DNA of 45,232 bases from Paraglomus occultum (Eukaryota > Glomeromycota > Glomeromycetes > Paraglomerales > Paraglomeraceae), in NCBI GenBank assembly GCA_910592205.1, contig CAJVPJ010000096.1, forward strand, positions 1 through 45,232, in the 5' to 3' direction. The notes under the pieces were generated by a model. That model had not been told where the DNA came from. It searched no databases and saw only the letters and a list, made by a program, of their open reading frames with translations. Of the stretch, positions 22,957-32,114 are shown one piece after another. The first letter of the stretch is position 1. Each line of letters begins with the position of its first letter. A program made the position numbers and the translations under genes.

Positions 22957-23479
22957 AAGTATGTTTCGATCGATAAAGCGTCATCAAATTCTCTATGTTA
23001 TGTGTTATAAACCACAGCGTTATGCCCTGTTTCGATTCTTTAGACTACTACCAAAATTAAAAATATACTATTGTCGAACGCCAATCAGATTTCGAGTACT
23101 ATTGCAAATTATAGTATTGATCTACAAAATTCGGTAAGTTACTCCGAACAGTTTAATTAAAATGTTCGCTCATGGAACTATACTGTACGACCTTTAAAAA
23201 TGTTGACATCGATTGCCAAAAATTAGTATGTAAACATTCTCTGTTAATATGTAAATTTCGATAATGTTTAGAAACAAACGTTTTTCAGACGAATACTTAC
23301 GTCCAGTGTACAGTGGGTGAATAGTCTACAAATTGTAAAAGATTTCATAACAAAGTTACTCTGAGATGAATTCATAAATTTGCTATAACGAGCTGTTATA
23401 CATTGTATTATTATTGGCCTCTGTGCCACATGTGTCATCATCGGCATGAGCCCCCAAATACATTTGAATATTCGTACTT
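22957..23479. other. Intergenic, upstream of U-box-like/TPR gene
   Basis: AT-rich spacer. The first 180 bases contain an open frame with no recognisable continuation of the MFS fragment. No other feature is seen. Confidence 0.4.
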
Positions 23480-26400
23480 GTGACTAATAAATACATTGGC
23501 ATTTCAAAGATGACAGAAGGTGTGAGCTATTTAAAATATAGCAAGCCGTCGAGCTATCAAACTGGGAACGGAGAACCGTCACTTTATCGAGCAAATGACC
23601 AAGCCGAAGACGAACTGCCTAACCTTATTGTATTTGATGATGGCAACGACTACGTCGAGTGCGTCGATGTATTTAGTATCAGTTGTTTTAGAAACCAGAG
23701 TACCGTTCAGTTAAAGAATCATATGATAAAGTGCTTAGAGTCAGTAGCTAATGACAACGATAGAAACTATAATCTCCTCAGATTACATCCCTTATTAGCG
23801 ACAGCTCAAGATCGATTAACTTACGATCAACTGGAAAACATCCTGCGCATAATGGGGACTGATAAAATTTCATATGGAACTCACAGAATGACTACTAGCA
23901 TGGAGTTGGAACTACATCTCAGAGTATATATGTTAGCATTAGAAGCGACCGCAAAGAGGCATTTCGTAATAACAAGGAAATTCCATGAGACGTTGTATGA
24001 ACAGCTTTCCAAGTTTTATGACGTTCATCAACGGCATACTAAAGTACTAAAGAATGGCCTAAACAGAAACTTTAACTTTGAGTACAGTCCATACAATGAA
24101 CAAAGAGCATATGACTTACACTCTCGTTTAAAGAAAGGCATTAGTTGCCAGAATTATAATATTGATTTCTTATTGATACATCTGCGGGACACTCTTCACG
24201 CAATGCATGACGATGAAACGGTCTTATTTAAGATTATAAAATCACTGAAAGTTGTTTTCACTAGCTTGGTTGAAATTTTACCTGGTGTGACTAATATTAT
24301 GGCAGATATTCAAACCCCATTTGATGACAATACTTCCCTTGAGACTTACAACAAGATTCAACAGGACTTAGGTTCCAAGTTTCCTATCAACTATTGGTAC
24401 AAAGATTGGAGATATTTGTACAGCACGTATCAGGCCTTTGTTGAATGGTCAGAGATACCAATCAATAAGGATTTAGTTTTCAAAGGTGAATTAATGATTA
24501 TTAAAGATTTATGGAGATTTGGAGATCAAGAATGGGCCAAAGCTGCTGTAAAATCAGAGTCAGACATGGATACCTTTAAGTCTACCTTGAAACATAGTCT
24601 TATCCATATTGGTGGTTATGCCCCTGTATCATATCCATATTCATTATTGTATGGTATACTAGAGATTACTGAGAAGCTTATATTATCTACAAAGAATGCT
24701 AGTACTTTGGCTCACTGCTATTATCTTGCAAAATTGACACTTGACATTGTATTAACAGAAAACATTCAGTTTAAAGCAGTGGAAGTCTTGATGACACTTC
24801 ATAAGAAGAAACCAGATACATTTTCAGTTGTTCAAGCAGATCTATGCCAACATATTGAACGTCTTGCAGTATTGGATAAAGCTAATATAAATGGGCTTCA
24901 AGACATGATAGAGTTCTTTAATATGAAATACAAATTTACTAATACTAATGCCTCTGCATTAGTATTATCAACCTCAAAGCAAAAAGCAGTGTTGGAACAG
25001 AATCCTGAAGAATTGCTTGATTTTGATTCAGATGATTTGTTGATTTTGGATATGGTTGCAGACCATCTCACATGTCCTTTCACACAAAAAGTTACAGATG
25101 ATTTCAGAGTATTGCCATGTGGACACAAAATAAGCCATTCAGCATTGGAGACATTTATGAAATTAAACTATGATGCATTAAAATGTTTCTATTGTAATAA
25201 AGAAATCCAGATCCAAGATACCAAAGTGATACCATGTTCACCTATCTATAAAGCATTATATAAAAGATTTGTTGAAACTGGATACATAATGCCAATAGAC
25301 AACACAATGAATTTTACAAAAGCTGTTGAAAATCAGGATAACAGTGATGCTGAAGAATCTTCTATCAGAAAGTCAAAGTTTTTATATTTACTGAAAATGA
25401 AACCCAAGAAAACTCTTATGCAAAAAATTAGAAGACCAAAACGACAACACCCTACATATAGACAGGGCAAGAAAGCACTCAACAAGGAAAGATATAAGGA
25501 TGCAATATTGTGGCTGAAAAGAGCACTTGAACATTATCCTAACAGTTCTACTATTTTGTATAATCTTGCAATGGCATACATGAAGAGTACAGATTATCAA
25601 GAATGTTATAATTATATAACTAAATGTATTAGCAACAATCCTAAAAATCCTAGAGCTTGGGCATTGCGTGGAAACAATTATATGTTGCAGTCTGAGTATA
25701 GAAAATCACTTAATGATCTTAAACAATCATTGGAGCTTAAACCAAATGATGCTTTTACTTTAAGAATTAGGGGAACTGTCTATTGCAAGCTTCATCTGTA
25801 TGATAAGGCATTGAATGATTTCAGTCAATCTTTGGAGGCTAAACCAAATGATGCTTTTACATTGAGAGCAAGAGGAACTGTTTATTCCACAATTGATCAG
25901 TATAATAATGCATTAAATGATTTCAACAAATCATTGAAGATTAAACCATCTGATCCAGACACATTGAATGCCAGAGGTGGTGTCTATTACAAGCTTGCTC
26001 AGCATGATAAAGCTTTGAATGATTTCAGTAGGCTGTTGATGATTAAACCAAATGATGCAGATACATTGAGAGCAAAGGGAAATGTCCATCTTGCACTTAA
26101 CCAAAACAATGATGCATTGACTGATCTTAATAAATCATTGGAGATTAAACCAAATGATGCTATTACATTGAGCATAAGGGGAGCTGTCTACCTTAATCTT
26201 GAGCAATATAATAATTCATTAGTTGATCTCAGCAAATCACTGGAGATGAGTCAAAATGATGCAGATACATTGAGTGTAAGGGGAACTGTCTATTACAAAC
26301 TTGCTCAGTATGATAATTCTTTGATTGATTTCAATAAATCTTTGGAGATTAAACCAAATGATGCATCTACATTGAAAGGACGTGGACATGTCTACTTTGC

Positions 26401-27190
26401 ACTCAAACAATATGATAATGCATTGACAGATTTTAACAAGTCACTGGAAATTAAACCAAATGATGCTGTCACATTGAGTATTAGGGGAATTGTCTATCTT
26501 AACCTTAAACAATATGATAATGCATTAATTGATCTTACTAAATCGTTGGAGATTAATCCAATTAATGCAGATGCATTGAGAGCAAGGGGAACTATTTATC
26601 ATGAGCTTGCACAGTATGAGAATGCATTGAATGATCTTAGTAATCTCTTGGAGATTGAACCTAATAATGCATATACATTGAGAGCTAGAGGAGGTGTTTA
26701 TCTTGAATTCAACTTACATGACAGTGCATTAATGGATTTCAGCAAAGCATTAAAGATTAAACCTTATGATGCTGTTACATTGTGTCTAAGGGGAACTGTT
26801 TATCTTAATCTTAAGCAATATGATAATGCTTTAGTTGATCTCAATGGATCATTGGAGATTAGTTCAAATAATGCAGATGCTTGGAGAGCAAGGGGAACTG
26901 TCTATTACAAGCTTGCTCAGTATGAGAACGCGTTGAATGATTTCAATAAATCATTGAAGATTAAACCAAATGATGCATCTACATTGAGAGGAAGGGGAAA
27001 TACCTATCTTGCACTCAGTCAGTATTATGATGCATTGATTGATTTTAACAAATCATTGGAGATGAAACCAAATGATGTACAGACATTGAGAGCAAGGGGA
27101 GCTGTCTTTATGAAACTTCAACAACACAATAATGCATTGAATGATATTAATAAATTACTGGAAATTAATAAAAATGATGCTTTTATATAA
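23480..27190 (+). CDS. Large intronless protein: U-box/RING-like segment plus 14 TPRs
   Basis: A single 1236-residue frame. Residues 1 to about 520 are mostly helical with no family I recognise. At about 528-590 a cysteine-bearing segment reads HLTCPFTQKVTDDFRVLPCG, then HKISHSALETF and CFYCNKEIQ, then VIPCSPIYKALYKR. Its spacing recalls a divergent U-box or degenerate RING, which would imply E3 ubiquitin-ligase activity, but several metal ligands are missing. A basic linker follows (about 625-660), then two divergent TPRs, then fourteen regular 34-residue TPRs and a partial last one. The regular repeats match those of the kinase-TPR genes closely. Residue 1 could instead be Met11 (23510). 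The lack of introns contrasts with the neighbours. Confidence 0.85.
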   Translation: MTNKYIGISKMTEGVSYLKYSKPSSYQTGNGEPSLYRANDQAEDELPNLIVFDDGNDYVECVDVFSISCFRNQSTVQLKNHMIKCLESVANDNDRNYNLLRLHPLLATAQDRLTYDQLENILRIMGTDKISYGTHRMTTSMELELHLRVYMLALEATAKRHFVITRKFHETLYEQLSKFYDVHQRHTKVLKNGLNRNFNFEYSPYNEQRAYDLHSRLKKGISCQNYNIDFLLIHLRDTLHAMHDDETVLFKIIKSLKVVFTSLVEILPGVTNIMADIQTPFDDNTSLETYNKIQQDLGSKFPINYWYKDWRYLYSTYQAFVEWSEIPINKDLVFKGELMIIKDLWRFGDQEWAKAAVKSESDMDTFKSTLKHSLIHIGGYAPVSYPYSLLYGILEITEKLILSTKNASTLAHCYYLAKLTLDIVLTENIQFKAVEVLMTLHKKKPDTFSVVQADLCQHIERLAVLDKANINGLQDMIEFFNMKYKFTNTNASALVLSTSKQKAVLEQNPEELLDFDSDDLLILDMVADHLTCPFTQKVTDDFRVLPCGHKISHSALETFMKLNYDALKCFYCNKEIQIQDTKVIPCSPIYKALYKRFVETGYIMPIDNTMNFTKAVENQDNSDAEESSIRKSKFLYLLKMKPKKTLMQKIRRPKRQHPTYRQGKKALNKERYKDAILWLKRALEHYPNSSTILYNLAMAYMKSTDYQECYNYITKCISNNPKNPRAWALRGNNYMLQSEYRKSLNDLKQSLELKPNDAFTLRIRGTVYCKLHLYDKALNDFSQSLEAKPNDAFTLRARGTVYSTIDQYNNALNDFNKSLKIKPSDPDTLNARGGVYYKLAQHDKALNDFSRLLMIKPNDADTLRAKGNVHLALNQNNDALTDLNKSLEIKPNDAITLSIRGAVYLNLEQYNNSLVDLSKSLEMSQNDADTLSVRGTVYYKLAQYDNSLIDFNKSLEIKPNDASTLKGRGHVYFALKQYDNALTDFNKSLEIKPNDAVTLSIRGIVYLNLKQYDNALIDLTKSLEINPINADALRARGTIYHELAQYENALNDLSNLLEIEPNNAYTLRARGGVYLEFNLHDSALMDFSKALKIKPYDAVTLCLRGTVYLNLKQYDNALVDLNGSLEISSNNADAWRARGTVYYKLAQYENALNDFNKSLKIKPNDASTLRGRGNTYLALSQYYDALIDFNKSLEMKPNDVQTLRARGAVFMKLQQHNNALNDINKLLEINKNDAFI
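25975..27130 (+). repeat. Higher-order 306 bp repeat inside the TPR array
   Basis: The 102 bp TPR units fall into groups of three. The same unit type (VYYKLA or VYHELA loop) recurs with its tattac/tatcat block starting at 25982, 26288, 26594 and 26900, exactly 306 bp apart. It is followed each time by a LAL/FAL-type unit (the third group has LEF) and then a YLNL-type unit (FMKL in the last). This is direct evidence that blocks of three TPRs were duplicated together. Confidence 0.9.
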
Positions 27191-27650
27191 ATACTAGCCA
27201 AAAATCAGTATAATTTTTGCTGGCAAAGGCTCTAAAATTAAATTTCTTCTGACTTCTTTGAGGCTCTTTGAATCTTGAGTTTAACCAATTGGATCTACAG
27301 GTTCTAGAATCAAATTTCTGGGAATTTTCAGTATAAATATATAATCAATTTGTTGACAAAATTTCATAATCATATTGAGGATGCAGATAAGATGTGTGAC
27401 TATGTGAGCAATTATTAGTTAATTATTTCACAAAATTGAATTGTAATATTTACTCATTAATAAAGGCTTGACCAAAACTCAGTACAGCTGTTCCTTACTT
27501 TTTGGAGCAGATTTTTTAATTTTGGGATATTAATATAGGAATATATATATGCTTCCTAATTTAGTAATTGGTTATAATAGTTTGATAGTAATAGTAATAG
27601 TGATACTTTGAACTACTATTTATATTAATATGTCAAATTATATCACAATA
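27191..27650. other. Intergenic 3' of U-box-like/TPR gene
   Basis: AT-rich, no coding frame recognised. It presumably contains the 3' end of the upstream transcript. Confidence 0.4.
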
Positions 27651-27830
27651 CACAGTGAACCTGGATATAACGAAGTTTGGATATAACGAAAACCTGGATA
27701 TAGCGATGCTTTTTTTTTTATGTTTCGAATTTTGTCTAGTAAAATTTCCTGGATATAATAATAACAAATCCCTCGATATAACAAAGAAAAGTGTCTACAC
27801 GTCTCCTTCGTTATATCCGGTTTCACTGTG
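27651..27830. mobile_element. Pogo-type MITE, 180 bp, TA target duplication
   Basis: The left end CACAGTGAACCTGGATATAA and the reverse complement of the right end CACAGTGAAACCGGATATAA match with two differences over 25 positions; both continue CGAAG. TA flanks the element at 27649-27650 and 27831-27832. The motif GGATATAACGAA or a close variant occurs at least four times: three times near the left end in the same orientation and once inverted at the right terminus. It has no coding capacity and shares only the CACAGTG terminus with the 21302 element, so it is a different subfamily. Confidence 0.9.
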
Positions 27831-28540
27831 TATATCTTATTATTATATTATATATTAATATCTATCTTCCGCAAATCGGATAAGCACGTCACATGGTATT
27901 ACCCATGTTTTTTAGATATGTAGTACTAGTACAGGCAAATCCAAATCCTTTATTCTTACATTTTTATCATTGTTATCATAAATTAGTCGCTGAACATTTC
28001 GTTTTTATAGGATCTTTATTGGCAACTACAGAAAACTGCTAAAGCTGCTTTTAGACAGCCAGTACATATACATGACTAAGCTGAATCAATAAAGAAACTT
28101 GGCCTATTGCCTGGTATTTATGGGGTAATAAAATATCTGCGGATAACACCCAAACGGTTAAGGCTGTGCATAAATGGCACATTATATAATAATAATTAGA
28201 CTGTAAAGATTATCACTGGAGCAAGTAAACAGGAAAGCAAGTCTATATTAATTATTATTAAACTGATATGTGATAGTAATAGTTGAAATACCAAAACAGA
28301 ATTGGGTTAGCCTAACCACTGAGCAGCAAAAAGTATTTCTGAGGCATAAATATTGCCAATTTGCCCGTGACATAGCTAGCCATGTGCCAATTGTTGTTAG
28401 CTCAGTTTTGCATATCATGATATTATAATTATCTGAACAACAAAATGGTGCAGACACTAACACAATTTATGATAAAAGAGACTGCTTAGAAAATATTGTG
28501 CAAAAAAGGAAAAAAGCTAAATTTACAATGAAATGCTCAA
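27831..28540. other. Intergenic, nothing secure
   Basis: Short interrupted frames; a plus-strand piece near 28320-28400 (TTEQQKVFLRHKYCQFA) looks protein-like but has no partner blocks. I cannot assign it. Confidence 0.35.
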
Positions 28541-28554
28541 AAATGTTGTACCTT

Positions 28555-28668
28555 AGTTGGGGACCTGTCTCAGTTCTGGACTGAATTCTGGACTGAGTGT
28601 CTGGGTTCTGAACTGAAGCAACTGAGTTCTGGTCTGAGTGACTGGGTTCTGAACTGAGATGGGTCCCA
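28555..28668. repeat. Imperfect short tandem repeat (GTTCTGAACTGAG-like)
   Basis: Variants of TTCTGGACTGA and TTCTGAACTGA recur about six times, separated by GTGTCTGG or GTGACTGG. The array is low-complexity and reads open on the minus strand only because the unit lacks stops. Confidence 0.7.
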
Positions 28669-28912
28669 AACTCAGACACAACAAAATTATAAAAAAATTC
28701 ATTATAGCAACTTCAGATAATAATAATGATAATGAAGAGAATGTGAGTTTACTGATACCAAATAGAGTTGCATTCAAATTCTATCTGGTTACTTGGAAAT
28801 GAACTGTTACGGCGAGCGACGTCGATAAGCAAGTCACATAGTAAAATCTTCCTCCGCAGTAATCAAACAATACCCCTGACGATCTATTAATAATTAGATG
28901 TTACTCAGAGCA

Positions 28913-29003
28913 AACGCAAGTAACGCGATTTTGGTGACAGTTTTGAACACAAGAATGTAGCTAAGAATAGAAACTAACGCGAGTAACGCGATTTTGGTGA
29001 CAG
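28913..29003. repeat. Direct repeat pair, 28 bp, spaced 63 bp
   Basis: Copies at 28913-28940 and 28976-29003 share AACGC, then AGTAACGCGATTTTGGTGAC and AG with a single mismatch. They lie in non-coding, locally GC-richer sequence. The function is unknown. Confidence 0.85.
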
Positions 29004-29097
29004 CGTGAGAAAAATAGAAAATACGTGCTTTGTGGCGTAGAAAATCTAGTAACAGCAAAATATATATAAGGAGCCGTCCCGACCATCAAAAATCCTC

Positions 29098-29117
29098 ATG
29101 TTATGTTATGTTATGTT
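29098..29117. repeat. Microsatellite (ATGTT)4
   Basis: Four tandem copies of ATGTT. Confidence 0.9.
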
Positions 29118-29276
29118 GAAATTGTTGATGTTATAAAATAGATAACATTCGATACTGAAGTATTCGGATATAATAAACGATCGATCTGATCTTTATCCTT
29201 TAATTATTACGAAACTTTTTACTTTCATTATTTCTATCGTCGTGAAAACTAAGCTTTTTGACTTAACTATCGGCAG

Positions 29277-29350
29277 TAGATCGGTAACGACCCGTAGCTG
29301 TATTTAAATGTTAATTGTCAGCGCAATAGATCGGTAACGACCCGTAGTTG
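29277..29350. repeat. Direct repeat pair, 24 bp, spaced 50 bp
   Basis: TAGATCGGTAACGACCCGTA followed by GCTG or GTTG occurs at 29277-29300 and 29327-29350, one mismatch in 24. It is the second such pair within 400 bp of non-coding DNA. Confidence 0.88.
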
Positions 29351-30158
29351 CGGTAAAGCAAGAGTATCTCGATTGATAATTTAAAATTTTTTTTGTTATA
29401 ATTAATTAGATAAGTGACATCCCTTGACAAGTCAAAACACTATATCGAAGTTTGCCCTGTTTAAAATCAGTAAAAGAAAATTTCCCCTTTGATTCCGCGG
29501 TAGATAGATTGTTGTTGTTTATTTATTATGGGTACCCTTATTTAGATACGAGTATAGGAGAAATACATCGTATAGGGAGTGAAGAGAAGCGCGCATATAA
29601 TTTTTGTCACTTTCAATTTAGTTCAACCTTAAATGAGCAATCGTTGGAGTAAGGGCAGCGACAAGAGCTAAATTGTGAAAAAACCCCTCTCGGCAGAACA
29701 CACCTACGCAATTAATTGCTCTCCCAACCCTATTGTGGACGCCGACCGTAACATGAACAATGAAAGAAATAAATTGCCTTGAAAGTAAAAAATTAATAAA
29801 AACAAGTTACTTCGTTAAAACATACTATCATAAATCTGTTTATTTATTATAAATAACCCAAAAGTGAGAATTTCCTAAGCATATTATATACGTACAGTAT
29901 ACAGAATCCGCAATATAAGCCTAAGAGATATCCTTTGGTACCTAGCTTGCATTAAGTATAGAACTAAAAGTTCATCACTGTGTCGAACTAAAAGTTTGTG
30001 ACTGAGGACAAAGCTCTTGACTTATTTAAATTTCTACTTACTAAAAAAATCTACACCCACTTTTTATTTTAATTTTCGCTTATAGTTACAAATGACTGCT
30101 GCTTGCGGTCAAACCTATTGATCATCGAGCGTAACCATACTACTACATCTAATCTTCG
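29351..30158. other. Intergenic, nothing recognised
   Basis: AT-rich; a 66-residue open frame at 29452-29652 shows no family features. The downstream end is the 3' flank of the small secreted-protein gene. Confidence 0.4.
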
Positions 30159-30505
30159 TTATTGACTCAGCTTGAGCTGAAGGGGTTTTAGCAGCTTCTG
30201 GACATCAGAAAAATTTTCATGACTGGTTAATTGAATGCTAAACTTGCCAACATTTTTAAAGAAATATGCAATACCTGCCAATTGTCAAGGATTTCTTGAG
30301 CTTTATGTCTATGTGCCTCGTCAAATTCAGAAACCAAACTCGCCACCTTCTGTAGACTCTTTTGCATTTTCGAACGATAATGTTCTGCTAGCTTTGCGTA
30401 TGTCCAGTCTTCGACTCCTGTTACATCATAATCCAGCTGACCAAAAAAAGTTTTGTTATTCTCGTGTGCAAAATTTAAAAGTATAAGCGCTAATACTAAG
30501 AGCAT
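30159..30505 (-). CDS. Small secreted protein, 89 residues, two exons
   Basis: Minus-strand exons 30505-30275 and 30197-30159 join in phase 0 to 270 nt. Residues 1-13 (MLLVLALILLNFA) form a hydrophobic core typical of a signal peptide, with no later membrane segment. The mature part is about 76 residues, rich in Lys, Glu, Gln and His, predicted helical (YAKLAEHYRSKMQKSLQKVA, then SLVSEFDEAHRHKAQEILD) and without cysteine. The C-terminal exon adds KLLKPLQLKLSQ. The intron has GTATTG...CCAG ends. No family is recognised. In a plant-symbiotic fungus a candidate effector is possible, but so is any secreted or vacuolar small protein. Confidence 0.65.
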
Positions 30506-32114
30506 GATTTTTAATATTATTAAGTATACTATACATACAATGTTTTATATAATGCTGTTGGAAAACGCTATCTTAGCTTCAGCATATCTATATTTATCGA
30601 ATTTTTTTATTTAACAATTGTGAAGATTTATATCACTGGTAAAAGTAAAAGTGCAAAACTTTCCGTATCAGCGGTGAATAATTGACTTCAGGATTATCGT
30701 TTATTTTCTTTATAAGACGTCTAAGATAATGATAATTCCCCGCTGTCGATAGGCTTTTGTACTCAATACCATCAAATAAATGATCGAGAACGTTACAATT
30801 TATTTTCGAGCACGAAACATATGAGCAAAAGCTGAGTTTTAGCTCGGAACAAAGACGTTTTACTAACTATTGTACTATTAATAATCCGGATACAGCCGGC
30901 ATTACCTTATTACATTCAGCACAATTTCTTATTTCCTTATTTATTTCTTTGTCACTTTCTCATTCCTCTTTATTTGGAATTATTAACATCCCGGACTTGG
31001 AGTTCTCCCAGAGTTGCGAAATGATACAAATTGAACAGGAGATATTCTCAAAATTTAGCTCTAAACGTGGTTTTGCTTATACTTTACGTCAATTATGGCG
31101 TAGTTAAAATTTGCAAGCGGTTCTTATATCTTTTATTGCAATTCAGAACTTAATATTAACGCTAATTCTTATTTAGAAGAATGTTGTTGTACCCAATGTT
31201 AGGTATTTATTATTATATATCCAATTAGCGCTCATGTATAAATAACAACATTTTCCCCACTTCGACAAAACGCGGGTATTCGAAACCCACTTATAAATAC
31301 CTCGTCATTTACTCGCGCTATAATAAAACAGTCATATTGCACTGCGAAACAATTGTTATATTTATATTAATATTACACCGTTTAATCTTCTCAGCGATGC
31401 TTTGTTTTTCATCTTAATGGAGGTTTATTCATAAAATTAAACTGCGGAGCGTTATTTGCTTATTAACTGATGACTTTGGATTAAAAAAAAAACTTCGGAC
31501 TAGCAAAAAAAACTTCGAATTAAACATTTAATATGCCATTTGCGCACTAGATTCTGATTACTGATCAGTATTAGTGATTTTTTTTTAGATAATCGAGGAA
31601 ATGTTAATTGACACCAGGAATTTTCTTCATTAGAACGAGGGATTCGGGTTCAGATTGACGAGTTTGAATATGTAATAAATGGAACGATAAATTGCATTTC
31701 TGTGTCACTTGAATCCGGAGTTGTTTCTCAGTATTCATTTAAAATTTACCTTTTAAAATTACTATTACGTCATAGTTCGGTACAAATTTGTACCGAATAC
31801 CGTTACTGCCAATCTAAATTAGTCCTTGTGTCAGTAAGCTTACGTCACTTCGAGCTTTGACTATAAAAGGTGTATTCTCTCAGCGTGTATGCTCTCGCGT
31901 GAGAACTCGAAAAAAAAAAAAGAATCGGATGTGTAAATATTAGTGATCTTTTATTCTAATGCTTAGGGATTGAATTAATGACAAACCCCATGGAATGAAA
32001 TGCTACTTCAGTTGTTCGGTGACCTTTTATCCGCAGTTTTTGCCATATTAGGTACTTGTGTAATTGAATAATATATGCCTTGATGGAACGCTTTCACTTG
32101 TATCTATCATTATC
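30506..32114. other. 1.6 kb intergenic, promoter side of kinase-TPR gene D
   Basis: AT-rich and without coding frames. A TATAAAA sequence at 31862-31868, about 250 bp before the start codon, is a possible TATA box for gene D. A poly-A run lies at about 31910-31922. Confidence 0.4.
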
